Assembly: GCF_905171765.1 (NCBI RefSeq)
Contig: NC_053391.1
Coordinates: 656,861,750-656,925,749, forward strand
Source of the DNA: Bufo bufo
Taxonomy: Eukaryota > Chordata > Amphibia > Anura > Bufonidae
Direction: 5' to 3'
DNA: 64,000 bases
This document shows positions 1 through 10,884 of this stretch, piece after piece (position 1 is the stretch's first letter; each line of letters starts with the position of its first letter). The position numbers were made by a program, and so were the translations under genes. The notes under the pieces were generated by a model. The model did not search any database. It was not told where the DNA came from and saw only the letters and a list, made by a program, of their open reading frames with translations.

Positions 1-243
1 CCGGGGGCCAAATGCGGCCCTCAATATCATTCTGTGCGGCCCCCCACCATCTGGTGACAGACATGTCTATGTCTTGTGGCTGCTCACATACATTGTTCAT
101 GTATTCTCCCCAGACATTTGTAGTATATATTATATGTACAATACGCCATAAGTCGGTTCTAACCCTTTAACTTTTATTTTAGGCCCTTGGGATTCTTTCA
201 GTCTGACAATGTGGCCCCAACCAGAAAAGGTTGTGCACCCCTG
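1..243. mobile_element. hAT-type MITE, partial (cut by window start)
   Basis: The right end reads, on the minus strand, CAGGGGTGCACAACC, a hAT-like terminal inverted repeat. The first bases of the window (GGGGGCCAAATGCGGCCC) look like the inner part of the opposite terminal repeat, whose tip lies outside the window. The octamer GTCTAGGG follows the terminus at 244-251 and would be the 8-bp target duplication. There is no coding capacity. Confidence 0.55.
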
Positions 244-282
244 GTCTAGGGTAATGGAGAATGCCTCCCTGGTGGTCTAGGG

Positions 283-439
283 CTGTGATGTCTAACCTCC
301 GGCACTCCAGCTGTTGTAAAACTACGACTCCCAAGATGTACACTTGCTTGGCTGTTCTCAGAACTCCATAGAAATTGATAGAGCATGCTGGGAGTCGTAG
401 TTTCACCACAGCTGGAGTGCCGATGGTTAGGCATCACAG
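283..439. mobile_element. Short palindromic hAT-like MITE with 8-bp TSD
   Basis: A 157-bp foldback whose ends are CTGTGATG(T/C)CTAACC in inverted orientation. The arms include the motif CCAGCTGT(T/G)GT(A/G)AAACTAC. It is flanked by the direct octamer GTCTAGGG at 275-282 and 440-447, as expected of hAT insertion. A related element lies at 13307-13436. Confidence 0.7.
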
Positions 440-1189
440 GTCTAGGGTGATGCCTAGTGGTCCTCTGCTGGGTGATGTAGGCATTGTTTCCTGCCTTCAT
501 GTTGCTCACTGTGATGGAAGGATAGATATTAAAATGGGTCCTACAATGGGTTAAAAATCCTCGGACTGAATTCGGAATCATGACCATAATATTTCATTAC
601 AAGCTTGATGAGGCTTCTCCGCTCATGCATGGCAACAATGTATTGCAAACATTTAGTGCCCCGTTCACAGACATGACCAGAAAATGAAAACTTTCTCGAT
701 GGATAATGGCTTTGTGGTACGGCAGATGCACAACTCCCCCTCCAATTTATAACCGTCTCGTAGATGAAAACAAATGAACAATACAGTTCAAAGAAAGGGC
801 TCTTCAAAACCCGAGGAGTAACAGAGAAGAGAGCTGGATCAATAGATGGTAAATTGTCATCCATCATCTGCAACTCAGCTCATGGACGACTTCTAGGATA
901 ATAAAGGGGAAAAAGCAGGGGAATAATATGCAATGATTCTTTTTGACGGCCATGTAGTCTGCCTGATGTACGTGTATCTGAAAGCTAGGCACCTTACTAT
1001 ATATTAAGTTTCCATTTTTTAGACACACCTCTATAATGGCAATTACGGGTAAGCAGCCAGTGTCAATCTGAACAGCCTGTTACTAAATATACTATATGGA
1101 TAAAAGTATTGGGACTGCTACATATTTCATCTACAGGAGCATTTAGGAGATTCCATTCTAAACCCATAGAGAATAATATGGAGTTGGTC
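440..1189. other. No gene recognised
   Basis: About 750 bp of unique-looking sequence. The short open frames here have no recognisable domain and no splice context that I can support. Presumed intronic. Confidence 0.5.
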
Positions 1190-1720
1190 CCCACTTTATA
1201 ATAATAATTATAATAGTAGTAACATAGTATATAAGGCCGAAAAAAGACATTTGTCCATCCAGTTCTGCCTGTTATCCTGCAAGTTGATCCAGAGGAAGGC
1301 AAAAAAAAACTGTGAGGTAGAAGCCAATTTTCTCCACTTTAGGGGAATAAAAAATTCCTTCCCGACTCCAATCAGGCATCAGAATAACTCCCTGGATCAA
1401 CGACCCCTCTCTAGTAGCTATAGCCTGTAATATTATTACGCTCCAGAAATACATCCAGGCCCCTCTTGAATTCCTTTATTGTACTCACCATCACCACCTC
1501 CTCAGGCAGAGAGCTCCATAGTGTCACTGCTCTTACCGTAAAGAATCCTCTTCTATGTTTGTGTACAAACCTTCTTTCCTCCAGACGCAGAGGATGTCCC
1601 CTCGTCACAGTCACAGTCCTGGGGATAAATAGATGATGGGAGAGATCTCTGTACTGACCCCTGATATATTTATACATAGTAATTAGATCTCCCCAGTCGT
1701 CTTTTTTTTAAGTGAATAAC
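1190..1720 (-). mobile_element. CR1-like LINE 3' end
   Basis: Minus-strand translation gives the C-terminal end of a CR1-type reverse transcriptase ORF: a 'KYIRGQYRDLS' segment, then 'RGHPLRLEERRF', then 'FFTVRAVTLWSSLPEEVV' and a final amphipathic helix ending 'FKRGLDVFLERN'. A diverged tail follows with the recurring peptide 'LPLDQLAG...AELDGQMSFFG' in partial frames. No promoter or upstream RT domain is present, so this is a 5'-truncated dead copy. The assignment to the CR1 group is from family knowledge; the exact clade is not certain. Confidence 0.7.
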
Positions 1721-1949
1721 TCTAATTTTGATAATCTTTCAGGGTACTGTAGTCCACCAATTCCAGTTATTACATCTTTATTCCGCAGCGCTTTACAGTT
1801 CAGGGGTTCATGTACAAATACTCATAAATAAAATAGAGGAATGAGGGGGGTGCGCGTAGGAGCTTACAATCTATGAGGAGGTAGGCGTGACACAAAAGGT
1901 AAAAGTGCTTGCAGCCATCTTGGGAAAATAGGGGAGCTGCATGAGCCAG

Positions 1950-2240
1950 TCACCAGCCGCTATCTGTACTGCTGGAGTTTTGATGCAAATGGAAGTAGTG
2001 AGATGAGGCAGTAGCTGAATAGAGAGCTGGATGGGTCCAAGGAGGACTTCTTGAGTATGGGTGTGATGGTGGCATGTTTGGAAAGGAACGAAAAAGGCCA
2101 GTGGTTAGCGATAGGTTGAAAAGGAGGGTTAGGGCAGGGATAACTATGGTGGTTAAGTTAAGGATGTGGTGGGATGCTATTGGGTCCAGGGTACAGGTGG
2201 TGAGGTGTGATTTGGAGATCACATTATACACTGCTCATTT
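1950..2240 (-). mobile_element. L2/CR1-group LINE, RT N-terminal fragment
   Basis: Minus-strand frames contain 'TCTLDPIASH', 'IVIPALTLLFNLSLTTG' and, after a frameshift, 'KHATITPILKKSSLDP' followed by 'LISLLPFASK'. These are the conserved blocks just before and into the first RT motif of L2-like LINEs. Several frameshifts make it non-functional. The endonuclease fragment at 4470-5484 has the same strand and the expected order, so both may come from one LINE copy separated by the LTR insertion at 2425-4338. Confidence 0.6.
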
Positions 2241-2253
2241 CCATGGTTAACAC

Positions 2254-2400
2254 AATCCTGCAATCCAGCAAAGGTGGTCGTGCTTGCACACTATAGGAAA
2301 AAGTGGCGGCCTATGTGCACTCCCGCGGTGCCAGACACCAGAGAGAACGGTGCCTTTTCCTATAGTGAGCATGCCATAGTCACTGTTGGATTGCAGGTTG
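2254..2400. repeat. Imperfect inverted repeat
   Basis: The left arm begins CAATCCAGCAAAGG and continues through CACTATAGGAAAAAG. The right arm is its imperfect reverse complement, reading CCTTTTCCTATAGTGAGC and ending GGATTGCAGG. Arms are about 45 bp. Probably a small foldback MITE; no TSD was established. Confidence 0.5.
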
Positions 2401-2424
2401 GTTGTAACCCTCAGATACGAGCAG

Positions 2425-4338
2425 TGCAGCACACCAGACCTGCAGGGTATTGCGATAGTGAGGTCACGGTTATGGGCAATCGAGGGTTACTCACTGTTCA
2501 TAGGAGAACCCTGCCTGGGCAGGCATGCGACAGTGAAGGAGAGGCTGGCACAGTAGACCTCTGGGGCACACTCTGTATGTAGGGACCCGGCCTGATGGTG
2601 GATGAGGTGCCCTGGATGTTGCAGGTGTTTTGAGTGCCTGGGGCAAGGTCCCTTTAAGGATCGTGACGCCAGTGCCTGTAACGGTGGCACACCGGTTTTC
2701 AGTAGCAATAAGTGAGGTACACAGGTGGTATAGTGAACCAAACGTTGCTTTACTTAAAACAGTCCAACTTTGTACATCAAGATGGTAATGCAGTCCCTTA
2801 TATCATGTGCTTCACAAGCAGGCTTATGTCAGATACTGGCCGGTATAATTCTGTGCAAGATACTCGGAGGGTAATCAACAACACACTCAGAATCAGGTTG
2901 TACCTTCTCCTCAGAAATAGTGTACACTGTTCTTTAGAACTCCTGTCTGGTTTCTATCCCAAGGCCCGGATGCCCCAATGCTGGCTTTAATCCTTGGTAA
3001 AATAATCTTCCTCCCGTATTGACCCTTGCTCCTACTTTATAGTTCCTCTGCCCATCAGCTTACTTATCTTAATTGGATGCAATGGCACTGCTTGGTTTGA
3101 GGGTAACTGCAGGTTTCTCCCAGGAAGTACATCTCTTCTCTTGGGGTAATCTTCTGAGCTAACTGAGGCTCGCTTTATCAACAGGCAGGCTATAGTTCTT
3201 CACTAGCCTCCTGGTAGCAACTAGCAGCCTGGACTATCTAGCTGCATGTCAGGAGGAGGCCCTCAGCATATCTCTGGCTAAGATGCCTTCTCACTTCTGT
3301 CTCCACAGACTCCTGACTACAGACTAAGGGCTCTTTCACACTTGCGTTCTTTTCTTCCGGCATAGAGTTCCGTCGTCGGGGCTCTATGCCGGAAGAATCC
3401 TGATCAGTTTTATCCTAATGCATTCTGAATGGAGAGAAATCCGTTCAGGATGCATCAGGATGTCTTCAGTTCCGGAACGGAACGTTTTTTGGCCGGAGAA
3501 AATACCGCAGCATGCTGCGCTTTTTGCTCCGGCCAAAAATCCGGAAAACTTGCCGCAAGGCCGGATCCGGAATTAATGCCCATTGAAAGGCATTGATCCG
3601 GATCCGGCCTTAAGCTAAACGTCGTTTCGGCGCATTGCCGGAGCCGACATTTAGCTTTTTCAGAGTGGTTACCATGGCTGCCGGGACGCTAAAGTCCTGG
3701 CAGCCATGGTAAAGTGTAGCGGGGAGCGGGGGAGCAGTGTACTTACCGTCCGTGCGGCTCCCCGGGCGCTCCAGAGTGACGTCAGGGCGCCCCAAGCGCA
3801 TGGATCATGTGATCACATGGATCACGTCATCCATGCGCATGGGGCGCTCTGACGTCACTCTGGAGCGCCCCGGGAGCCGCACGGACTGTAAGTATACTGC
3901 TCCCCGCTCCTACTATGGCAACCAGGACTTTAATAGCGTCCTGGGTGCCATAGTAACACTGAACGCATTTGGAAGACGGTTCCGTCTTCAAATGCTTTCA
4001 GTACACTTGCGTTTTTCCGGATCCGGCGTGTAATTCCGGCAAGTGGAGTACACGCCGGATCCGGACAACGCAAGTGTGAAAGAGGCCTAACTCCTCCCTG
4101 TCTGGGTCTGAACATTTATACTAGGGGCTCCCTATCTCCCTCTAGTGTCTAGGATGCCTAACTACACCCTCATAGGCCTGCTATGCATGTCACGGGGGAA
4201 CAATATAGACAAAAGCACATATAAAAATACATTAAAGACATGGTTAAATATAATATCACTTGTCCCTTAGGAGTAGGAGTAACGCGTGACCCAATTGACC
4301 TTGTGTAGTGCCCACCGGCTACCTAGTGGGACACTACA
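2425..4338 (-). mobile_element. Solo-LTR-like element, copy A (interrupted by a MITE)
   Basis: On the minus strand it begins TGTAGTGTCCCACTAGG and ends with CA. Direct GCAG tetramers lie just outside at 2421-2424 and 4339-4342, a plausible 4-bp target duplication. A copy of the same sequence lies at 5485-9246. With the inserted elements removed, the two copies are about 1.15 kb each, which supports a defined unit. A TATA-like stretch near 'TATACTAGGGG' fits an LTR promoter. No internal coding region is attached. The LTR interpretation is inference from the TG...CA ends, the short TSD and the length. Confidence 0.55.
3328..4087. mobile_element. Harbinger-type MITE with TAA TSD
   Basis: The terminal inverted repeats are GGGCTCTTTCACACTTGCG and its near-perfect reverse complement. 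A TAA trinucleotide lies on both sides (3325-3327 and 4088-4090), which is the PIF/Harbinger target signature (TWA). The interior has large self-complementary blocks (for example the paired motifs around 3770 and 3850 containing CTCCAGAGTGACGTCAG). The empty site is visible in the sister LTR copy near 8995, where the flanks are joined with one TAA. Non-coding. Confidence 0.8.
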
Positions 4339-4469
4339 GCAGTTTCTAATGCAATGGAAAAAAATGGATCAGGACAGCAAAGGAAGCAATATGGACAATC
4401 ACAATACATTAGTAAGGGCCTTGTATTAACATTCTCTACATGATAAATGACATTTACTGAAGTGAAACA

Positions 4470-5484
4470 ACCCCCTTTAATGTTTGGGTTGTGGGAAAGG
4501 AATGATATAAGAGTAGAGAAGTATTCCTGTTTAGCAGACTGAGTGCAGACTTGAAGCTGAGAACAGCTTGTTTGTATGTGATGAAGTCTTTCTTGGAGTG
4601 AGTTTTCTTCCAGTGTTGTTCTCAGTTTTTTGTCTGGTGAGTGTACCAGTGTTGTCGATGATTTGCCGGGTTCTATGTGAGAGGAGTAGTGACTTAGTCA
4701 AGATCTGAAGTAATTGTGTAGTTGTAGAAAAACAGCAGCTCTGTCGGGCATCGTAAAGAGAAGATATGGTGGACAGTAGTGTGAGAGAGAGTGTGTGTGT
4801 GAATGGAGAGTATTTGAGGTTTCTACAAGGATTCAGTGAAGAGAGAGTGTTGAGAATGTAAGAATATTGTTGTCAGAGAGGAGAAGAACATTCAAGAGAT
4901 TAGATATGGAGAGAAGTGGGTTATAGACAAGCTCTAGTGTGTGTCTATCTCTGTTGGTGGCTTTGGAGGACCATTGTGTGAGGCCAAAGGAGGAAATGAG
5001 AGGAGTTTTGAGGCAGTTGAGTGGAGTGTAGGGATGTTGAAATCACCCATGATGATGTGGGGATGTCCATGGAGTAGAAGTGTGGAAGCGGATATTGAAA
5101 TTGTGAAAAAAGGCAGTTTGCAGGGCCTGGTAGATGACCATTTGGAGGTTGGAGGGAGAGAAGATGCTGACAATAGAAGGGAAGTTTGAAAGGGAGGAGA
5201 TGGGTTGTAGGATCGGTTATCTGACGGGATGAGACCAACACCACCACCTCCATGTCTGTCTGAGCGAGGAGTGTGGCATGTCAGGCTGTTTCGGTGGGTG
5301 TCAGCCCTGTTTCTTTGACATCAAGGAAAATAAGGTTCTGGAAAACAACGAGGTTGTAGATGTTAGGAAAGTTTATTGCAAATGGAATGTTCCATAAGGG
5401 TCTGTATAAAGAGACTGGTGGAGCAGTGTCAGGTATGAGGTTTGAGAAGTGAGAGGAGTTAGTGGTAGGGGCTCGACATACATG
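4470..5484 (-). mobile_element. L2-like LINE endonuclease-domain fragment
   Basis: Minus-strand frames give 'VKETGLTPTETA', then 'DRHGGGGVGLIPSDNRSY', then 'HPHIIMGDFNIPTLH'. GGGVGL and GDFN are conserved motifs of the apurinic-like endonuclease domain of L2/CR1-type LINEs, and they occur in the right order and spacing. Frameshifts and an internal stop show it is dead. Further toward 4480 the reading includes an 'FITYKQAVLSFKSAL'-like linker. The higher-coordinate boundary coincides with LTR copy B at 5485. Confidence 0.65.
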
Positions 5485-6067
5485 TGCAGTACGCAGGCCT
5501 GCAGGGTATTGCGATTGTCGAGGTCGCGGTTACTTAGGCAAACAAGAGTTTTCTATGGGTTAACTTACAGTTTGTAGGATGACCCTGGGCAGCGTACAGC
5601 AGTGATGGAGAGGCTGGCACAATAGTCCTCTGGGGCACTCTCTGTATAGGGACCTGGCCTGATGGTGGGTGAGGTGCCCCTGGGTGTTGCAGATGTTTAA
5701 TGTGCCTAGGCAAGGTCCCTTTAAGGTTCGTGACGCAGTGCTGTAACGGTGGCACACCGGTTGGTAGTAGTAATAAGTGAGGAACACGGTGTTGTGGTGA
5801 ACCAAACTTTTCTTTACTAGTAACTAGGGATGTCCCGATACCATTTTTTTAAGACTGAGTACGAGTACAGATACTTTTATTTAAGTACTCACCGATACCA
5901 ATTACCGATACCAATTTTAACAATAAATACACACACATGTATTTTGTGACCACTGACCAACCAAAAGGCTTAAAAACAGAACTATAACGTTGTTTAAGTA
6001 CAAGAGGCAGTGTATCAACTATTTATGTAACCTTATTTTATATTCTCTTTTTACAGAATTTCTCCTA

Positions 6068-6241
6068 AGCTTTATTAATATTTACTAGGGTCGGTTCCTC
6101 TACCTTTGGAAACTCCTGGCTGGCAAACTCTGTGTGAGGAGGGTGTCTGGACTCTGGAGAGGCTTTTTCCCGTGGCTGGGCTTGCTCCTGTGCTCCGATT
6201 CGGAGATCAGATGTCTGTGGGCAAAGTCACGGGCAACATGA
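6068..6241. repeat. Direct repeat flanking the minisatellite, left copy
   Basis: The segment from CTAAGCTTTATTAATATTTAC to the 'CAACATG' motif recurs in diverged form at 7858-8040. Both copies contain the block CTCCGATTCGGAGATCAGAT, itself a short palindrome. The minisatellite lies exactly between the two copies. Confidence 0.7.
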
Positions 6242-6281
6242 ATTAAAAAAAACACTTGAGGTTCCAGGAGAGTTAGGAGAC

Positions 6282-7640
6282 ATTACACTGTATAGGGGCC
6301 ACAAAGAGACATTATACTGTATGGGGGCCACAAAGAACATTATACTGTATGGGGGCAGATACAAGGAGATGTTATACTGTATGGGGGTAAGCCACAAGGA
6401 GACGTTATACTGTATGGGCACCACAAAGAGACATTATACTGTATGGGGGCAGCCACAAGGAGATGTTATATTGTACGGGGGCAGCCACAAGGAGACGTTA
6501 TACTGTATGGGGCCAGCCACAACGAGACATTATACTGTATGGGGGCCACAAAGAAACATTATACTGTATGGGGGCAGATACAAGGAGATGTTATACTGTA
6601 TGGGGGTAAGCCACAAGGAGACGTTATACTGTATGGGCACCACAAAGAGACATTATACTGTATGGGGGCAGCCACAAGGAGATGTTATATTGTACGGGGG
6701 CAGCACAAGGAGACGTTATACTGTAAGGCACCACAAAGAGACATTATACTGTATGGGGCAGCCACAAGGAGATGTTATACTGTATGGGGGCCACAAGGAG
6801 ACGTTATACTGTATGGGGGCCACAAGGAGACATTATACTGTATGGGGGCCACAAGGAGACATTATACTGTATGGGGGCCACAAGGAGACATTATACTGTA
6901 TGGGGGCCACAAGGAGACATTATACTGTATGGGGGCCACAAGAAGATGTTTTACTGTATGGGGGCAGCCACAAGGAGACGTTATACTGTATGGGGGCAGC
7001 CACAAGGAGATGTTATACTGTATGGGGGCCACAAGGAGACATTATACTGTATGGGGCCACAAGAGACGTTATACTGTATGGGGGCAGCCACAAGGAGACG
7101 TTATACTGTATGGGGGCAGCCACATGGAGATGTTATACTGTATGGGAGCAGGCACAAGGAGACGTTATACTGTATGGGGGCAGCCACAAGGAGACGTTAT
7201 ACTGTATGGGGGCAGCCACAAGGAGACGTTTCACTGTATGGGGGCTGCTACAAGGAGATGTTATACTGTATGGGGCAGCCACAAGGAGACATTATACTGT
7301 ATGGGGGCAGCCACAAGGAGACGTTATACTGTATGGGGGCAGCACATAAGGAGACGTTATACTGTATGGGGGGCAGCCACAAGGAGACGTTATACTGTAT
7401 GGGGGGCCAACTACAAGGAGACGTTATACTGTATGGGGCAGCCACAAGGAGACGTTATACTGTATGGGGGCAGCCACAAGAGACGTTATACTGTATGGGG
7501 GCAGCCACAAGGAGACGTTATACCGTATGGGGCAGCCACAAGGAGACGTTATACTGTATGGGGGGCAGCCACAAGGAGACGTTATACTGTATGGGGGGCA
7601 ACTACAAGGAGACGTTATACTGTATGGGGCCACAAGGAGA
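6282..7640. repeat. Minisatellite, 29/32-bp unit, about 44 copies
   Basis: The core unit is CCACAAGGAGACGTTATACT followed by GTATGGGGG, with or without an extra CAG. Units are therefore about 29 or 32 bp. Substitutions (GACG/GACA/GATG) are scattered. The unit has no stop codon in any plus-strand frame, so all three plus frames stay open for 320-400 codons. Those frames are an artefact of the repeat and should not be annotated as genes. The minisatellite is internal to the hAT at 5825-8421. Confidence 0.9.
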
Positions 7641-7857
7641 AGCTACTGTAAGGAGTCAGGCAACAATTTTTGAAGCCCCCCTCCTCAGTATAATAGTCTT
7701 GTGGCCATCATACAGTAATGTATATTTCTTCTTGCCCTAATGCCTGCTTTTAGAGATCAATGTGCAGCTTGCAGGCAGGAAGGGAAGGACCAGGGCCATA
7801 GAAGACAGACACAACACCTTTATTTCTTTGTCTGTGACCACTTGGGCTGGTTATAAT

Positions 7858-8040
7858 CTTCTAACTAAGCTTTATACACTTACTAGGTCGGTTCTATAAC
7901 TTTTAAAACTACTGGCAGGCGAACTCTGTCTTGAGGAGGCCGGAGGGTGTTGGACTCAGGAGGCTTTTCCCGCGGCCTGGCTTGCTCCTGTGCTCCGATT
8001 CGGAGATCAGATGTCTGTGGGTGGAGTCATCGGGAACATG
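7858..8040. repeat. Direct repeat flanking the minisatellite, right copy
   Basis: The partner of 6068-6241, diverged by substitutions and small indels. It shares the order AAGCTTTAT, AGGTCGGTTC, GGCTTTTCCCG, CTTGCTCCTGTGCTCCGAT and GATGTCTGTGGG. Confidence 0.7.
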
Positions 8041-8341
8041 GGGGGAGGAGTCGGGGACGGTGGCGGCCGCTGCAAAAAGTGTGAATCAGAGCAGCCGCGG
8101 GAAAAGTCTCTTTCCAGACAACCTCCTAACATCACATGCAGAACTGGTCACGTCGGATGGCTGTGGGCGGAGTCTTAAACATTCGTGGAGCCGGGGATAG
8201 CGGAGGCCGCTGGTAATCAGGGCGAGGGGCGGAGACTGGGAGCAAGAAGAAGCTGTTTTTGCTGTGCGAGATGCAGGGGCAGGCCGCGGACGGACACAGA
8301 CACATTTAGCAGCGGCGCACAGGTATCGGCAGTGGTATCGG

Positions 8342-8379
8342 GGACATTTGCACGAGTACAAGTACTCGTGCAAATGTCC
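8342..8379. repeat. 38-bp perfect palindrome near the hAT right end
   Basis: GGACATTTGCACGAGTAC is followed by its reverse complement with a two-base centre. It is subterminal in the hAT, where short palindromes or repeats commonly act as transposase-binding or fold-back sites. A functional role is inference. Confidence 0.7.
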
Positions 8380-9246
8380 GGTATCGGTCCCGATACCGAT
8401 ACTGGTATCGGGACATCCCTACTAGTAACAGTTCAACTTTGTACAGTTGGTGGTCAATACAGTTCCATAAAGCAGGTTCTCTTCACAAGCAGGCTTTCAC
8501 ATCAATGGCAGGTATACTGTTCCTTGCAAGATTACTCAGAGGGTAACAACAAACAACACACAAGATCAGGCCTGTACATTCTCCTCAGAGATACTGTACA
8601 CTGTTCCTCAGAACTCCTGTCTGGTCTCATCCCAAGGCCCGGATGCCCTAATACTGGCTTTTATACTTGGTAAACAATCTTCCTCAGGTATTTATCCTTG
8701 CTTCAACAATTAATAATCCTTCTGCACCTTCAGCTTACTTGTCTAGCTGGTATTCTGGCTCTGCTTGGCTTGTGGGAACTGCAGGTTCTCCCAGGAGGCA
8801 AACTCTTCTCTTGGGGTGAATCTTCTGAGCTAACATAGGCTCAGGAACACTTCAGGCAGGCTATGCTCCTTCACTAGCCTCCTGGTGGCAAGTAGAAGCC
8901 TGGGCTGTCTAGCTGCATGTCAGGAGGAGGCCCTCAGCATATCTCTGGCTGGTGCCCTCTCACTTCTGTCTCTCCACAGACTCCTGACTACAGACTAACT
9001 CCTCCCTGTCTGGGTCTAAATATATATACCAGGGGTTCCCTAGCTCCCTCTAGTGTCCAGGATGCTAAACTACACCAAAATAGGCCTAGCTGCACATATC
9101 ACAGGAAAAATACACATTAAATACATATTAAAAATGCATTAAAATGTACTGTGAAATACAATGCCACTGTCCCTCAGGAGTAAGAGTACCACGTGGACCA
9201 ATTGACCACTTGCGTAGTGCCCACATTTACCTAGTGGGGACACTCA

Positions 9247-10090
9247 ATGTCATGGATCAGAACTTGTTCTTGGCCTGCATCAGCCATGTAATAATACCAT
9301 TTATGACTATTAGAGCCCATACTCCCTGTGCTAAACATAACACAGAGAATCTGTTGTGTCTGCAGAGTTCCTTTTATTACAACACATACATACAGTTCAT
9401 TTCTGTTGGGCAGAAGCCCTAAATATTTCCAACATATGTCAATATTCTCAGTTTATTCTGTCTGTAAAACAAGAAATATAACAGTATAAATTAACAGAGT
9501 TGGATTTAGCATGTTTAATTTTAACATGCACATTCCTTTGGTCGACCCAGCAAAGCCAGAGGCGTATGGCATCTGCTTACTCCTATCTGTGTCTTGCTGT
9601 CGAGAGTTTCAGGGAGTTCTGGAGAGAACTCGGAAGGTGAAGGCCCCTAATTGGTGGGAACCCCTAGTCAACTTGCCCTTTCTGCCTCCCAATAATCCAA
9701 TGAATGCACAATATACTAACATGGAGCATGAATTTTGTAAGATTGTACTATGTCTAGGTAATGGGCAACATTTTTAATCGACCTCATTGACTTGTTGGAA
9801 AATCTTTTTGACAGATGGTTATTTGTTCAGATGGTATCAGTGAACATGAGAAGGCATTGAATAGTCGTTCCTGTAAGAGTTTCTATCCAGGGTGTTGGAT
9901 GTAAAGCATCATACTGGCTGTTAAACTGGAATCTGCTCAGTGGGTTGCCCCTTCCAACTCATCAGGTTGATTGTAGCCACGAGATAAATTTCTTATAACC
10001 GCCAAGAAACAGAACTGCTCGAGTACATAAAAGTTGTAGCTGAGTGAAAGAAGAGGCGCAGTGACAGGTGGGCAGCTAATAAGGCCTGTA
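9247..10090. other. No gene recognised
   Basis: About 840 bp without a recognisable coding domain or repeat signature. An 88-codon frame at 9511-9777 matches no family I recognise. Presumed intronic. Confidence 0.5.
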
Positions 10091-10236
10091 TTAAAGGGAA
10101 CCTGTCATCAACGATATGCTGACCTCACTGAGGGCAGCATAAATAGTGACAGAAATGCTGATGTCGCGGTGTGTCACACATCAGCTAAAAGTAAGTAGTT
10201 GCCGAGAACAGCATCATAATCATTGCAGCTCAGGCC

Positions 10237-10580
10237 TTAAAGGGAACCTGTCACCGGGATTTTGTGCATGAGCCGAGGACATGGGTTGCTAGATGGCCGC
10301 TAGCACATTCGCAATACCCTGTCCCCATAGCTCTGTGTGCTTATATTGTGTAAAAAAACGATTTGTCCATATGCCAAATTAACCTGAGATGAGTCCTGTC
10401 CCTGAGATGAGTCACATACAGGACTCATCTCAGGTTAATTTGTTAATGTATCAAATTGTTTTTATTACACATAAAAGCACACAGAGCTATGGGGACTGGG
10501 TATTGCGTATGTGCTAGCGGCCATCTAGCAGCCCATGTCTCGGCTCTATGCACAAAAATCCGGGTGACAGGTTCCTTTAA
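10237..10580. mobile_element. Nested palindromic TTAA MITE
   Basis: TTAAAGGGAACCTGTCACC opens and GGTGACAGG(T)TCCTTTAA closes the element. Almost the whole 344 bp is self-complementary. The arms share CATGGGTTGCTAGATGGCCG and CATAGCTCTGTGTGC, and the centre has CCTGAGATGAGTCCTGT paired with ACAGGACTCATCTCAGG. Confidence 0.85.
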
Positions 10581-10884
10581 AAAGAGTCAAAATCTACCTG
10601 AGAAGTGTCCTGGTTATTCCTAATCTCCTGTTCTCCCGCCCATCTGCTGATGATTGGCAGTTCTCTCTTAGAGAGAAAGGAGGAAGGAAAACTAGGTACA
10701 AGACAGTCAGTCATCAGCAGGTGGGAAGGCGAGAGAGGGGATTATGAATAACCGTGACTCTTCTCAGGTGGCTGTGACTCTTTTCCAGGGCCAGTCTGCA
10801 TGATTGTGTTTTTGGTTCTCGGCAACCACTTACTTTTAAACTATAATGACAGACCTTGAAATCAACTCACTGTCTCTACTTTAA

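Larger units (their letters stand above)
5825..8421. mobile_element. Non-autonomous hAT with 8-bp TSD
   Basis: The ends are TAGGGATGTCCCGATACC and the exact inverse GGTATCGGGACATCCCTA. The octamer CTAGTAAC is duplicated perfectly at 5817-5824 and 8422-8429. These are textbook hAT features. No transposase frame is present. Most of the interior is a 29/32-bp minisatellite (6282-7640) lying between two diverged copies of a segment of about 180 bp. A 38-bp perfect palindrome sits beside the right end. Confidence 0.85.
5485..9246 (-). mobile_element. Solo-LTR-like element, copy B (interrupted by a hAT)
   Basis: This is the same family and orientation as copy A. It shares TGCAG...CCTGCAGGGTATTGCGAT at the low end, a central 'AAGGTCCCTTTAAGG' block, and GCCCAC...CTAGTGGGGACACT at the high end. 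It carries a 2597-bp hAT at 5825-8421; without this it is about 1.15 kb. At 8992-9010 it shows the uninterrupted site where copy A has its Harbinger MITE. On the minus strand a TATATATATTTAGACC box is the likely LTR promoter. No clear TSD was found for this copy. Confidence 0.55.

Noticed and set aside
6321..7740. Three long plus-strand open frames (342, 402 and 322 codons)
   Set aside because: They are the three frames of one minisatellite whose unit has no stop codons. The peptides are the same repeat read in different phases, with no domain.
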